64,000 nt of DNA from Paenibacillus sp. FSL W8-0186 (GCF_037969765.1 NZ_CP150207.1:3279001-3343000), one strand, 5' to 3'; shown: positions 1-9,550, counted from the first letter of the stretch. Made by a program: numbers and translations. Notes: a model not told the origin generated them from the sequence alone.

Positions 1-268
1 TTTTCTCCTGCAGCCATTTTTGCAGCACCATATCGTCCCCATAACCGCGCAGCAGCGACATGGCTGCATGGCCGTGCGTATTGATCAGACCAGGCAAAAA
101 CAACAGGCCTTTTCCGTCCATAACTTCCGCATTCTCGCTGCCTTCTGGACGCTCGGAGCCAATATAGGTAATCAGGTCGTCCTCAACGAGCATATAACCG
201 TTAACGACAGGTTCTTGTTCTTCCAGCACGGCAAACGTACCGTTTGTGATTAGCAGTTTACGACTCAT
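1..268 (-). CDS. Amidohydrolase, MtaD/SsnA-like (5' end only, cut by window edge)
   Basis: Only the first 89 codons are inside the window; the gene runs off the left edge. The N-terminus (MSRKLLITNGTF) and the motif PGLINTHGHAAMSLLRG are typical of the metal-dependent amidohydrolases that deaminate 5'-methylthioadenosine or S-adenosylhomocysteine, or related substrates; the His-x-His of NTHGH would bind the catalytic metal. The exact substrate cannot be told from this fragment. The ATG at 268-266 overlaps the last codons of rex by 11 bases, so the two are probably co-transcribed and translationally coupled. Family assignment is good; the specific activity is inference. Confidence 0.75.
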   Translation of the reverse strand, partial: MSRKLLITNGTFAVLEEQEPVVNGYMLVEDDLITYIGSERPEGSENAEVMDGKGLLFLPGLINTHGHAAMSLLRGYGDDMVLQKWLQEK

Positions 269-908
269 TCGAAGTAAGTTCCTTTCCGTCATTCAAATAA
301 TAGGCAAGACTGAGCAGGTCCGTCGTGAAATCAGCCGCATGTATTCTTACCTCCGATGGCACCTTCAAAATAGTTGGCGCGAAGTTAAGAATCGCTCCGA
401 TCCCGGCGGCAACAAGCTGATCCGCCACGCGCTGGGCCTCGAAATCAGGAACCGTAATGATACCGATCCGTATGTTCATCGCTTGTACCGTCTCCACGAG
501 CTCGTCGATCGGTTGAACCGTAATATTGTTGATCTTGGTGCCGATTTTGGACGGTGCGGCATCGAATACCGCCACGATTTTCATATTGTCCTTCAGGTAG
601 GCATTATAGTTAGACAGTGCTTGGCCTAGATTACCAGCTCCGACTAGAGCTACATTGATCTGCTGATCCAGATTGAGGATCTGCCGGATTTTTTCAATGA
701 GATAAGACACGTCGTAGCCGATGCCTTTACGGCCAAAATCCCCAAAATAAGCAAGGTCCTTCCGGATTTGCGCAGGATTAAGATCAAGCTTCTGACCCAA
801 TTCCTGAGAGGATACCGTAGGCACTTCACGAAGGCTCAGCTCATTGAGGAAACGCAAATACACTGGCAATCTGCGTACAACCGCATCGGAAATTTTTTCT
901 GATTTCAT
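258..908 (-). CDS. rex: Redox-sensing transcriptional repressor Rex
   Basis: A 216-residue protein of normal Rex length. The first ~80 residues form the winged-helix DNA-binding domain (SQELGQKLDLNPAQIRKDLAYFG), followed by a Rossmann NAD(H)-binding domain with VALVGAGNLGQALSNY near residue 90. Rex dimers release DNA when the NADH/NAD+ ratio rises and so derepress fermentation and respiration genes. The ATG at 908 has a good GGGGAG ribosome site seven bases upstream. It lies downstream of dinG and overlaps the amidohydrolase gene that follows. I found no convincing Rex operator in its own upstream region. Confidence 0.96.
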   Translation of the reverse strand: MKSEKISDAVVRRLPVYLRFLNELSLREVPTVSSQELGQKLDLNPAQIRKDLAYFGDFGRKGIGYDVSYLIEKIRQILNLDQQINVALVGAGNLGQALSNYNAYLKDNMKIVAVFDAAPSKIGTKINNITVQPIDELVETVQAMNIRIGIITVPDFEAQRVADQLVAAGIGAILNFAPTILKVPSEVRIHAADFTTDLLSLAYYLNDGKELTSNES

Positions 909-947
909 AGCTTTTCTCCCCTTATAATGGCGCGATATGAATTACGG

Positions 948-3824
948 TTATTGCTCCTTTGCCCCCTGGACTTCGTGAACATCCAGCCATTCGGAAATTC
1001 TCGGTACCATTTGCTCGGTCGGCATATGTTCCATCTTCGGCCCAGGCAGCGAATATAAGAAATATTTTCCGTAGTAAGATTCCAAGATGCGCGTATCGTA
1101 CACCACCACTATCCCGCGATCCTGAGAAGAGCGCACTAGGCGTCCAAACCCCTGTTTGAAGCGGATGACGGCCTGCGGTACGGACAGCTTCATGAATGGG
1201 TTCTTCTTCTCCTTCTGAAGCCTTTCGCTCTTCGCCTCGACAAGAGGATGGTTCGGCGGCTGGAATGGCAGGCGGACAATAGCTAGGCTGGTCAGCGCCT
1301 CCCCCGGTATGTCCACGCCTTCCCAGAAGCTGCTCGTGCCGAGCAGCACGGATGCTTCCTGGCCCTGGAATCTGCGGGTCAGCTTCGTGCGGCTGCCGCT
1401 ATCCATTCCTTGGCCGATGACGGTAATTCCCTCGGAGGATAATTGCTCCTTCAGCGGGTCATAAACCTGGCGAAGCATCCGGTATGACGTGAATAACACC
1501 AGCATCCGGCCGCGCGTTGCTATAGCCGTTTCGGCTAACGACTGCACCAGCATCTTCACGAAATGTTCATCCCCCACGCTGCCTTTGACGCTCGGGAAAT
1601 CACGCGGAATGACGAGCAGCGCCTGGTTTCTGTAATTGAATGGCGAAGGCAGCATGGAGGTCAGCAGCCGGTCGCTGTCAGCGGCTTCCTGCAGTCCAAG
1701 CTGTTCGATCATGTACTGGAATGACTTATCCACGGACAATGTAGCCGAGGTCATAACCACGCTCTTCTTTTTGTCGAAGAAATAGTTTTTGAGCTGCTGG
1801 CTCACATCGATCGGAACCGCATAAATCTGCAAGGAGCGGCTGCGGTAATTCCCGTTGCCTTCGATCCAGTAAACGGTGTCCTCGTCATCAAGCTTCATAA
1901 ACGAACGGATTGCTTCCCGCTCTGTCGCCAAGTCCTTGAGCAGACCGCTGATATCCGTCAGCAAGCTGTCCGCCCCGTAATCCTCCTGCTCGTCCCTGAT
2001 GTCGTTCAGCATCCGTTCCCCTTTGCGGACGATGTCCCCCAGCAGGACATAGATATGATTCTCTAGCGCGCTGAGCGTATCCCAATCCTTAGGTTTCTTG
2101 TGCGGCAGCAAGCGGAGAACAAATTGCCCCGGGTCGCCAGGAGCCGCGTCGCTTCGTTCCGGCATTAGGGCGAACAGCATTTCGCTCAGCTTGTCCCAGC
2201 TTTCCTTCACGTCAAGCAGCGCAGGATAAATGCCATCGATTACACTGCACCAGTCCGCGGCTTTCTCGCCGGGCGTATTCTGCAGCAGCATTCTCAAATT
2301 AGGCAGCTGCCCTGTCTTACTGTCCTTGAAAAGGCGGGTTAATGTGTGTACGACCGTAAAGTATTTCATGTGAAGCCCCAAATGCTTGCCTGCCACATCT
2401 TCCAAATGATGTGCCTCGTCGATGACCAGCCGTTCGTACCCCGGCAGCAGCTGATGCCCTGCCTGAATATCCGTGAACAGCTTGGAATGGTTCGTGATCA
2501 CGACATCAGCTACGCCAGCCTCGTGTTTAGCCCGGTGGTAGTAGCATTTGCGAAACCATGGGCAGGAACGCCCCAAGCAGGAATCGGAATCACTGGCCAC
2601 CGTTTCCCAGAAATCGCCGCCGCGGCTGCTCAAATTCAGTTCCTCATCGTCGCCCGTTTCGGTTTGAGTTAGCCATACGATCATCTGGGCTGCTGTCATG
2701 ACATCTTCTTTGGGAGAAACGAAATCTCTCCTACTTATTTTATGTTCAAATTTGCGCAGACACAAATAGTGCTGTCTTCCCTTAAATACTGCCGCACGAA
2801 ATGGAAATGGCACAACATCCGTTAACAAGGGGATGTCCCGCTCGCGAAGCTGCTCCTGCAAATTGATCGTGTGCGTACTGACCATGACGTTCTCGTCGTG
2901 CTTTACGCTGTGATATATGGCCGGCAGCAAATACCCGAGCGATTTGCCCGTGCCAGTTCCGGCCTCGACAAGCAAATGCTTGTCTTCGTCGAAGGCGCGC
3001 ATTACTTCCGCAAGCATCATGTTCTGCGCCTCGCGCTCCTCATATCCTGGCAGCTTGGCGCGCAGATGTTCACTCACCTGCTCCTTGAACTCCGTAAAGC
3101 TGACGTTATCTAGCGGATTGTCCAGCATATTCTCCCTAGCGGGCATAATATCCATCCAATCCTCCACTTGCAAAGCGTACTGGCGGTAATACGTAAATCC
3201 GTCCGTGTCCTGCTCTCCCTGCAGCTGTCTTTCCTGCAGCGCAGCATCAAAGAACCAGCCCAGATCGCTGTCTTCCCCAGCAAACAGGTCGGCGAGCCGC
3301 TGCAGCGTCAGAAGCGGCAGGTCGTTTAATTCCTCCAGGCATTTCAGGAATATATAGGCCGTGGCCAGCGCATCACTGTCAGCTTGATGGGGCCGGTCAT
3401 GCTCTATGCCGAACTCGGAAGATACTAGTCCGAGCTGGTAAGAACCAAGCGAAGGGTACAATATTTTCAAAAAATCCATCGTATCCAAAATGCGCCCGGT
3501 AAAAGGCAGGTAGCCTGTTTTGTCCAACGCGCTCTGAAGATAATTAAAATCAAAAGCTACGTTGTGGCCGACAAGCACGACATCGTTTAGAAGCGGAACC
3601 ATTTCCATCATGACTTCATCCAAGTCCGGCGCATCTTTGACGTCATCCTCGGTAATCCCCGTCAATCCTGTAATAAAAGGAGGAATCGGTATCGTCGGCT
3701 TAATGTACGAATGATATACCTGGGAAACGGTCAAATTATCATCTATAATGGCAAGCCCAACTTGAATGATCTCATCGGAGGACTGATTGCCCGTTGTCTC
3801 AAAGTCAAGTACAGCATATTTCAT
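948..3824 (-). CDS. dinG: ATP-dependent helicase DinG with N-terminal DnaQ-type 3'-5' exonuclease domain
   Basis: A protein of 958 residues. The N-terminal ~165 residues are an exonuclease domain beginning MKYAVLDFETTG, with Asp7 and Glu9 as metal ligands. The rest is an XPD/DinG superfamily 2 helicase with Walker A EAGTGTGKS near residue 285, a DEAH box (VIDEAHHLED) and a C-terminal QGFGRLVRS motif. Between Walker A and DEAH are four cysteines; the last three have the spacing C-x4-C-x5-C, as in the iron-sulfur cluster of E. coli DinG. The reading frame stays open 47 codons further upstream, but the ATG at 3824 places the exonuclease motif at the usual N-terminus. The exonuclease-helicase fusion is the usual Firmicutes form. 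Role: repair and unwinding of D-loops and R-loops, inferred from family. Confidence 0.93.
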   Translation of the reverse strand: MKYAVLDFETTGNQSSDEIIQVGLAIIDDNLTVSQVYHSYIKPTIPIPPFITGLTGITEDDVKDAPDLDEVMMEMVPLLNDVVLVGHNVAFDFNYLQSALDKTGYLPFTGRILDTMDFLKILYPSLGSYQLGLVSSEFGIEHDRPHQADSDALATAYIFLKCLEELNDLPLLTLQRLADLFAGEDSDLGWFFDAALQERQLQGEQDTDGFTYYRQYALQVEDWMDIMPARENMLDNPLDNVSFTEFKEQVSEHLRAKLPGYEEREAQNMMLAEVMRAFDEDKHLLVEAGTGTGKSLGYLLPAIYHSVKHDENVMVSTHTINLQEQLRERDIPLLTDVVPFPFRAAVFKGRQHYLCLRKFEHKISRRDFVSPKEDVMTAAQMIVWLTQTETGDDEELNLSSRGGDFWETVASDSDSCLGRSCPWFRKCYYHRAKHEAGVADVVITNHSKLFTDIQAGHQLLPGYERLVIDEAHHLEDVAGKHLGLHMKYFTVVHTLTRLFKDSKTGQLPNLRMLLQNTPGEKAADWCSVIDGIYPALLDVKESWDKLSEMLFALMPERSDAAPGDPGQFVLRLLPHKKPKDWDTLSALENHIYVLLGDIVRKGERMLNDIRDEQEDYGADSLLTDISGLLKDLATEREAIRSFMKLDDEDTVYWIEGNGNYRSRSLQIYAVPIDVSQQLKNYFFDKKKSVVMTSATLSVDKSFQYMIEQLGLQEAADSDRLLTSMLPSPFNYRNQALLVIPRDFPSVKGSVGDEHFVKMLVQSLAETAIATRGRMLVLFTSYRMLRQVYDPLKEQLSSEGITVIGQGMDSGSRTKLTRRFQGQEASVLLGTSSFWEGVDIPGEALTSLAIVRLPFQPPNHPLVEAKSERLQKEKKNPFMKLSVPQAVIRFKQGFGRLVRSSQDRGIVVVYDTRILESYYGKYFLYSLPGPKMEHMPTEQMVPRISEWLDVHEVQGAKEQ

Positions 3825-3921
3825 TTCTGTTCTATGGTCCCTTTCGTTCCAGTCTCTATTTCTCTTAACAGCATAACAGAAGATGGGCGTTTTGAAAATT
3901 GACACAGATGAATACAAAAGA

Positions 3922-3958
3922 AGCGATGCGCCGCAAAATAACGGATTCCCGCATCGCT
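3922..3958 (-). terminator. Probable intrinsic terminator after the TPR gene
   Basis: Inverted repeat AGCGATGC/GCATCGCT with a 21-base loop, followed on the minus strand by a T-rich stretch (TCTTTTG). It lies just after the TPR gene and before dinG, so dinG may have its own promoter. The long loop lowers confidence. Confidence 0.5.
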
Positions 3959-3975
3959 CCTGCATTCGGCCCCGC

Positions 3976-4608
3976 CTACATCAATTTCGTAAGCTGAGTG
4001 CCGTACTGAAGTTTTCCTGTGCTATGCAGACAGGCTTCCCAATTGGCTAACGGTTCCGGCAAGCTGGGGTCGCTATGGTGAGCAAGGGTGAAAAACTCCC
4101 TCGCTTTGCTGCGATTTCCCTTTTTCGCCTCAATGCAGCCAAGCGCATTGTAAATAATGGAACGCAGCCGCTTGTTTGCCGCACTCCTAAGGACTGCTTC
4201 AAAATGGATTGCGGCCTCCTCGCTTTCATCCAGATGAAGATGGCACATCGCCAAATAGGTGCGGCCGATCAAGCTGTCCGGATATTCCTTTAGTACGGCC
4301 TGAAATTGATCCAGGGACTGGGGAAACATCAGCAGCTTATAATATCCCTGGCCTTTGACAAAAGCATCGGCGCTCATTTCCGGATAATCCGGCTCATATC
4401 TGTCCTCGAGACTAATACCGGATTGGCGCAGCATTCCCATCTTCTCCTCGAAAACAAGCCATTCTTCAATCATGCTATCGCTCATTTGCCGCAGAAGATG
4501 CCACTTTCGGGCAAGTTCATGCTTATGAGTCCCTTGGGCGATCGGGTATTGCCGGGCAATTTCATCCAACATTTCATTCATTTCCGCAAACACATGTTGA
4601 AACATCAT
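3976..4608 (-). CDS. Tetratricopeptide repeat protein
   Basis: A soluble helical protein of 210 residues with no signal peptide. From about residue 85 it carries TPR-like helix pairs (AFVKGQGYYKLLMFPQSLDQ, IGRTYLAMCHLHLDESEEAA, IIYNALGCIEAKKGNRSKAR). TPRs are protein-protein interaction scaffolds; no partner can be named. The ATG at 4608 is chosen over the TTG two codons upstream because AAAGGGTGG sits seven bases before it and would run into the TTG. It lies between panD and dinG, a slot taken by other small genes in Bacillus. Confidence 0.7.
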   Translation of the reverse strand: MMFQHVFAEMNEMLDEIARQYPIAQGTHKHELARKWHLLRQMSDSMIEEWLVFEEKMGMLRQSGISLEDRYEPDYPEMSADAFVKGQGYYKLLMFPQSLDQFQAVLKEYPDSLIGRTYLAMCHLHLDESEEAAIHFEAVLRSAANKRLRSIIYNALGCIEAKKGNRSKAREFFTLAHHSDPSLPEPLANWEACLHSTGKLQYGTQLTKLM

Positions 4609-4731
4609 CCGCAACCCACCCTTTAACGAAAATGAAATCAGTGCGAGGCCTTATGTTCATTTTTTGTTCCCGGGGGGCTTTTCATTCCCGAAGGCATTAA
4701 TTGCATAACGCCGGCTGCGAAAGTATAGCCC

Positions 4732-5115
4732 TTAACGAATCGTAGCGTGGACTTCCTCTTTGGCAGTCTCTACGGGACGATTGTGCTCATCGACGAAAAC
4801 GACGGTCGGCTTATGGCTTCTCAGCTCTTCCGCGGACATTTGCGCATAGGAAATGATGATTACGTTGTCGCCGGGTTGAACCAGCCGGGCTGCCGCCCCG
4901 TTCAGGCAGATCACTCCGCTCCCGCGCGGCCCTGGAATGACATAGGTTTCCAGACGCGCGCCGTTATTATTGTTCACGATCTGCACCTTCTCATTCTCAA
5001 GAAGATCCGCCGTCTCCATCAGATCCTCATCGATTGTAATGCTTCCAATATAATTCAAATTCGCCTCGGTTACTGTAGCCCGGTGAATTTTCGATTTCAT
5101 CATCGTTCTATACAT
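4732..5115 (-). CDS. panD: Aspartate 1-decarboxylase (pyruvoyl-dependent)
   Basis: Converts L-aspartate to beta-alanine for pantothenate synthesis. The protein has 127 residues, the normal size. The self-processing site is visible: Gly24-Ser25 in [10 protein letters not shown], where cleavage creates the pyruvoyl group on Ser25. The conserved [13 protein letters not shown] and [10 protein letters not shown] segments are present. It is last in the panB-panC-panD operon, two bases after the panC stop codon. Confidence 0.97.
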   Translation of the reverse strand: MYRTMMKSKIHRATVTEANLNYIGSITIDEDLMETADLLENEKVQIVNNNNGARLETYVIPGPRGSGVICLNGAAARLVQPGDNVIIISYAQMSAEELRSHKPTVVFVDEHNRPVETAKEEVHATIR

Positions 5116-5117
5116 GG

Positions 5118-6014
5118 CTATTTGTCTCCCTCCATCGTTAAAATAACGTTGTCGATCAGCCGGGTGGCTCCAAATTTGACCGCGGCGGCAATCAGCAGCT
5201 TCCCATCTGCATCCTTGACGCGCATCGAGCTTGGTACGGACTCCAGGGAAGGAAAACGGCGAATGTCCGCATAATCGATTACAGCAGTCGGCTCAGCTTC
5301 GATACTCCGAACCAGCTCCGAGGCAATATCCCCTGCCGTTGCCGACTCCTTCTCTCTGGCCATCTGTTCCGCCAGCCGCAAAGAACGGGAGATGACCAGC
5401 GAGGCCTGACGCTGCTCCGGCGACAAATATACGTTGCGGGAGCTAAGAGCCAGCCCGTCCTCTTCTCGCACGATCGGACAAGGAACGATTTCGACATCCA
5501 TATTGAGATCCTGGACCATTTGCGTAATAACCGCAACCTGCTGTGCATCCTTCTGTCCGAAATAAGCCCGGTCTGGAGCAACGATATTCAGCAGCTTGCT
5601 GACTACGGTCGTCACGCCGTCGAAATGGCCGGGACGCGCTGCCCCGCATAGGTGATCCGTCAGCTCGGCCACGTGAACCTTCGTCTTCGTCGGCTGTGGG
5701 TACATCTCATCGACGGACGGCAGGAAAACAATATCTACGCCTTCGCGTTTGGCGAGCGCCATATCTTTGTCACGGTCGCGCGGATAACGGTCAAAGTCCT
5801 CATTAGGTCCGAACTGGATCGGATTTACAAAAATGCTCAATACGACTAGATCATTGTCCATCCGGGCGCTCCGCAGCAGGCTGGCATGCCCTTCGTGCAA
5901 ATATCCCATCGTAGGAACAAACCCGACCTGAAGCTCCCTTCCTTCTTTAGCGGCGGCAAAGCGCTCAGCACGCAAATGCTCCCTGACATCCCTGATCTCT
6001 GTTAACACAATCAT
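5118..6014 (-). CDS. panC: Pantothenate synthetase (pantoate--beta-alanine ligase)
   Basis: Joins pantoate and beta-alanine with ATP to give pantothenate. The 298-residue protein shows the nucleotidyltransferase motif [14 protein letters not shown] (HxGH), then [25 protein letters not shown] and the KMSKS-like region [15 protein letters not shown] lies upstream of the ATG at 6014. The gene begins two bases after the panB stop, so the three pan genes are one translationally tight operon. Confidence 0.97.
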   Translation of the reverse strand: MIVLTEIRDVREHLRAERFAAAKEGRELQVGFVPTMGYLHEGHASLLRSARMDNDLVVLSIFVNPIQFGPNEDFDRYPRDRDKDMALAKREGVDIVFLPSVDEMYPQPTKTKVHVAELTDHLCGAARPGHFDGVTTVVSKLLNIVAPDRAYFGQKDAQQVAVITQMVQDLNMDVEIVPCPIVREEDGLALSSRNVYLSPEQRQASLVISRSLRLAEQMAREKESATAGDIASELVRSIEAEPTAVIDYADIRRFPSLESVPSSMRVKDADGKLLIAAAVKFGATRLIDNVILTMEGDK

Positions 6015-6016
6015 GA

Positions 6017-6880
6017 CTAACCTTCCACCTTCCCTTTTGCATACAAACCATCGACTACCTTCTCGTCGGCAGCAAATACATGCTGCTCTCCAGGGAAAAC
6101 GCGCTTCTTCACATCGTTCACATATTCTGAAATGCCTTGTCGGATCTGCTCACCGATATCGGCATAGGTTTTCACAAATTTCTTCTCCCGGTAATCCGGG
6201 GCATATTTCAACACATCATGGAAAACGAGCACCTGCCCATCGCATCCCCGTCCCGCACCGATGCCGATCGTTGGAATTGCAAGCTCCTTGGAAATCGCTT
6301 CAGCAACCTGCTCGGTCACCAGCTCCAGAACGATGGCAAACGCTCCTGCCTGCTCCAGAGCCTTGGCGTCAGCCATGAGGCGCTCGGCATCCGCTTGATC
6401 TTTCCCCTGAATGCGATATCCTCCGATCTGATTGACGGATTGCGGCGTTAAGCCGATATGGCCCAACACGGGAACGCCAGCCTGTACGACCGCTTGAACC
6501 GTATGAGCGATTTCTGCGCCCCCCTCCAGCTTCACAGCATGGGCATGGCCTTCCTGCATGACCCTTCTGACCTGGCGCATGGTCTCATCGATGCTGCCAT
6601 GATAAGTCATGAATGGCAAATCTGTTACGATAAAGGTGTGCTGGGCGCCACGAGCTACGGCCCGGCTGTGGTAAACCATATCCTCGATCGTTACCGGAAT
6701 CGTCGTATCGTAGCCAAGCACGACATTGCCAAGCGAATCTCCAACTAGAATGAGGTCTACGCCCGCTTCCTCCGCCAGCCGGGCAGAAGGATAATCGTAT
6801 GCGGTAATCATGGTAAGAGGGATTTGTTCCTGCTTCATTTTTTTCATTTTCACGATGTTTAAGGCATGTTTGACTGTCAT
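6017..6880 (-). CDS. panB: 3-methyl-2-oxobutanoate hydroxymethyltransferase (ketopantoate synthase)
   Basis: Transfers a hydroxymethyl group from methylenetetrahydrofolate to 2-ketoisovalerate, the first committed pantothenate step. The 287-residue TIM barrel shows MITAYDYPSARLAEEAG, VGDSLGNVVLGY and VKLEGG, typical of PanB. Start choice: an ATG at 6889 directly abuts the AAAGGAG ribosome site, so the ATG at 6880, nine bases downstream of it, is more likely. First gene of panBCD; about 300 bases separate it from birA upstream. Confidence 0.96.
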   Translation of the reverse strand: MTVKHALNIVKMKKMKQEQIPLTMITAYDYPSARLAEEAGVDLILVGDSLGNVVLGYDTTIPVTIEDMVYHSRAVARGAQHTFIVTDLPFMTYHGSIDETMRQVRRVMQEGHAHAVKLEGGAEIAHTVQAVVQAGVPVLGHIGLTPQSVNQIGGYRIQGKDQADAERLMADAKALEQAGAFAIVLELVTEQVAEAISKELAIPTIGIGAGRGCDGQVLVFHDVLKYAPDYREKKFVKTYADIGEQIRQGISEYVNDVKKRVFPGEQHVFAADEKVVDGLYAKGKVEG

Positions 6881-7117
6881 TTCCTTCATCTCCTTTGGTT
6901 TTCAAGCCTCGCGGATGGTTCATCATCCATCAGTCCGGCGCCAACGACAAATAAACCTTCTATCGCCATCGTCGCAGCGCTAAAAAGGTCCGAATCCAAA
7001 GAAGAGTCACTCTCTCGTTCGTCCCTTCTGTCTCGGTCCTTTCCGGCTCAGAGCAGAATCCGACGCAACCGAACAAAACCACGGTCATGACGGTTTTTCA
7101 CTTCCTTCAAATAACAA

Positions 7118-7166
7118 TGTCCACAAGAGTGCAGCTCGAATCATTCGATACCGCCTCATGTGGACA
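7118..7166 (-). other. Extended 49-nt hairpin between birA and panB (terminator or leader element)
   Basis: On the minus strand outer arms TGTCCACA/TGTGGACA are continued inward by GAG/CTC, GCGGT/GCTGC and TCGAA/TTCGA, with single-base mismatches or bulges and a three-base loop. It begins 16 bases after the birA stop. The downstream flank TTGTTATTTG is T-rich, so it may end the dapB-birA transcript. An extended -10 motif (TGTTATACT, 7167-7175) directly precedes it, so it could also form the very 5' end of the panB mRNA. The rest of the gap down to panB (about 6890-7110) shows nothing I can name. Confidence 0.5.
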
Positions 7167-7181
7167 GTATAACAAAGTTTC

Positions 7182-8165
7182 TTAAGGATTACACCCGTCA
7201 AAATGCACTTCCCCTGAGAAAATTGTGGTGAGGCTGTCATCCTCTTGCATGACGAGGAGTCCTCCCCTTTCTTCCAAACCGACCGCTCTTCCGCTTACTT
7301 CTCCCTGTGCTGTCTTGACGGTAATATGCTGGCCAGTTGTCACGGATAATGCCTCCCATAAGTGGCCGATCGGGGCGAAACCCTCTTCCATGTAAAGCCC
7401 ATAGAGCTTCTCCATCTCTGTCATCACTGCGCCGATCAGTACAGCCCGGTCCACCTTCCGGCCGCTTTCGATTTGCAAAGAGGTCGCTATGGATGCCAGC
7501 TCCGGCGGCAGGTCGTCAGGTTCTAGATTGGCATCGATGCCGATTCCCGCAATGCAATAGCGAATCATTTCATCCTCACCTACGGACTCCAACAAAATCC
7601 CGCAAATTTTGCGTCCGCGGACCAGCAAATCGTTCGGCCATTTAATGCCGACGCCGATTCCCGTTACTGCCCGAACGGCGCGGCATACCGCCACCGCAGT
7701 GAGCAATGTAAGCTGGGGTGCTGCAGATAAGGGAAGCTGCGGACGAAGCAGCAGGCTCATCCAAATCCCCTTGCCGGCAGGAGAATGCCACTTGCGGCCC
7801 TGCCGTCCTCTCCCAATCGTCTGCTCCTCGGCAATGACCAGCGCACCTTCACTCGCTCCGTGCTCCGCCAGCAGGCGAACCTCTTCCTGCGTAGATGTGG
7901 TTACATCCATTAGCTTCAAGGTCCGGCCGAAAGAGACCGTACTGAATGCCTGGAGCAAGGTACTGTATTCGAGCTTCTCCGGTTTGCTGACCAAACGGTA
8001 TCCTTTGCGGGAGACAGCCTCAAATTCATAGCCTTCTTCACGAAGCTTGTTAATTTGTTTCCATACCGCCGTCCGGCTTATCGACAATTTCCGGCTAATT
8101 TCTTCACCGGATATATACTCGCCTGGCCTGGACAGCAGCATATCAAGCAAGCGGCTATCACTCAT
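7182..8165 (-). CDS. birA: Bifunctional biotin--[acetyl-CoA-carboxylase] ligase / biotin operon repressor
   Basis: A protein of 327 residues with an N-terminal winged helix (about residues 5-60, ISGEEISRKLSISRTAVWKQ) for DNA binding, a central ligase domain with the biotin/ATP loop GRGRQGRKWHSPAGKGIW, and the segment IKWPNDLLV. The C-terminal SH3-like domain follows. It makes biotinyl-AMP, biotinylates carboxylase subunits, and represses biotin genes. The ATG at 8165 overlaps the cca stop by eight bases. Confidence 0.96.
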   Translation of the reverse strand: MSDSRLLDMLLSRPGEYISGEEISRKLSISRTAVWKQINKLREEGYEFEAVSRKGYRLVSKPEKLEYSTLLQAFSTVSFGRTLKLMDVTTSTQEEVRLLAEHGASEGALVIAEEQTIGRGRQGRKWHSPAGKGIWMSLLLRPQLPLSAAPQLTLLTAVAVCRAVRAVTGIGVGIKWPNDLLVRGRKICGILLESVGEDEMIRYCIAGIGIDANLEPDDLPPELASIATSLQIESGRKVDRAVLIGAVMTEMEKLYGLYMEEGFAPIGHLWEALSVTTGQHITVKTAQGEVSGRAVGLEERGGLLVMQEDDSLTTIFSGEVHFDGCNP

Positions 8166-9462
8166 TTTGCTTCACCACAGCTTTCACATAATCGAGCAAA
8201 AGCTCCTTCTCATTTGGCACATCGCCGACGGCTACGAGCTGCAGCAGCCGCTTCATTAGATCCCCCAGCCATGGGCCGCCTCTCTGGCCTAAAGCCGCAA
8301 GTACGTCCCCGCCGCGAATCGCCAGCTCCTTTAGCTCGTGAACGGGCACGTCGCGGTGCCAGCGCATTTCCTCCTCATTCAGACGAAGCAGCGCCTCTTT
8401 CCCCGCGCTTCCCTGGCAAGCCAACCATTGGCGCTCGCGCTCCAGCCACAGTTGGCTGATCATTTGTCCGTAGTGCAGCTGAAGCTCGATCCAGCTCCGG
8501 CGAAGCCGGTCCGACCCGGCTGCACCGAGTCTCGCTTTTATTTCGCCCCATGCCTCGTCAAATCTCATGATGTCTGCCGTAGTCTCAGCGACTTGATTCG
8601 AGAATGTCCATACTTTCATCCTGGCCTCCGCCTCATACCCGGATATTCCTAATCCTTGAAGGAGCAATGACCATCTTAGCTCCTGGGGATCGGCCGGCAT
8701 ATGGCTCAGCGCCTGAAGCTGTCCGTCCTGCCCGGGGCTCCGCTTGTCACCTTCTTTAAATGGCAGCTTGGCATAATGGAGCAGCCGGCTGCGGCGAAGC
8801 AGCTCCAGTCCCCGGAGAGGATTCGGCCCCAGCATCAGACGCTCCAGTTCGGCCCGTACACGTTCCATCGCCACAAAGGTTAGTTTATCCCTACCTTGAA
8901 TAAGCGCCCGCCAGAGGCTCTTTACGGGGCGGAAACCGAACACCGATGCAAAGCGAACTGCTCGCATCATACGGAGCGCATCCTCGTCAAACCGCTCCGC
9001 AGCCTGTCCAACGCAGCGGATGACTCCTTCCCGAATGTCCGACCACCCCTGAAAAGGATCCGTCAGTTCGCCATCCAAACTGCGGGCAATCGCATTCATC
9101 GTAAAGTCGCGGCGCTGTAAATCCTGGGTTATCTCATCCACAAATTCGACGGCTGCAGGGTGGCGATGATCTTCATAATGGGATTCTGTGCGAAACGTCG
9201 TGACCTCAAACGGGTAGTCTCCCATCAGCACTGTTACGGTGCCATGCTGCAAACCGGTCGGAATTGTACGTTCGAACAATTCCATAACTTGCTCAGGCTT
9301 CGCCGAAGTCGCGATATCCATATCATGCACCGGGCGGCCCATCAATTCATCTCTAACGCAGCCTCCGACGAAATAGGCGCTGTAGCCGGATTCGAGCAAT
9401 GTTCTAAGCACCCGTTCCCCCTGATGCAGCATCAGGGGGTCTACCTGCTTCCATACTTGCAT
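8158..9462 (-). CDS. cca: CCA tRNA nucleotidyltransferase (class II)
   Basis: Adds or repairs the 3' CCA of tRNAs. The 434-residue protein has the class II head motif GGCVRDELMGRPVHDMDIAT (GGxVRD and DxD metal ligands), RRDFTMNAIA and the neck sequence EDALRMMRAVRFAS. The ATG at 9462 is preferred to the GTG one codon earlier because GGAGG lies eight bases before it. Downstream it overlaps birA. Confidence 0.95.
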   Translation of the reverse strand: MQVWKQVDPLMLHQGERVLRTLLESGYSAYFVGGCVRDELMGRPVHDMDIATSAKPEQVMELFERTIPTGLQHGTVTVLMGDYPFEVTTFRTESHYEDHRHPAAVEFVDEITQDLQRRDFTMNAIARSLDGELTDPFQGWSDIREGVIRCVGQAAERFDEDALRMMRAVRFASVFGFRPVKSLWRALIQGRDKLTFVAMERVRAELERLMLGPNPLRGLELLRRSRLLHYAKLPFKEGDKRSPGQDGQLQALSHMPADPQELRWSLLLQGLGISGYEAEARMKVWTFSNQVAETTADIMRFDEAWGEIKARLGAAGSDRLRRSWIELQLHYGQMISQLWLERERQWLACQGSAGKEALLRLNEEEMRWHRDVPVHELKELAIRGGDVLAALGQRGGPWLGDLMKRLLQLVAVGDVPNEKELLLDYVKAVVKQNE

Positions 9463-9550
9463 CACTATAACCTCCAGAGGCCAACCCTCTTTACATTCAA
9501 ACAGTCAGGCAGCGCATCGTGGCATTCCATGCCTGCCCAAATGAATTATT

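Noticed and set aside
6585..6926. 113-codon minus-strand frame across the panB start
   Set aside because: Out of frame with panB, which is unmistakable, and without family resemblance.
6965..7093. Leader peptide of about 42 codons upstream of panB
   Set aside because: Its ribosome site is weak and distant, there is no run of regulatory codons, and the composition looks non-coding.
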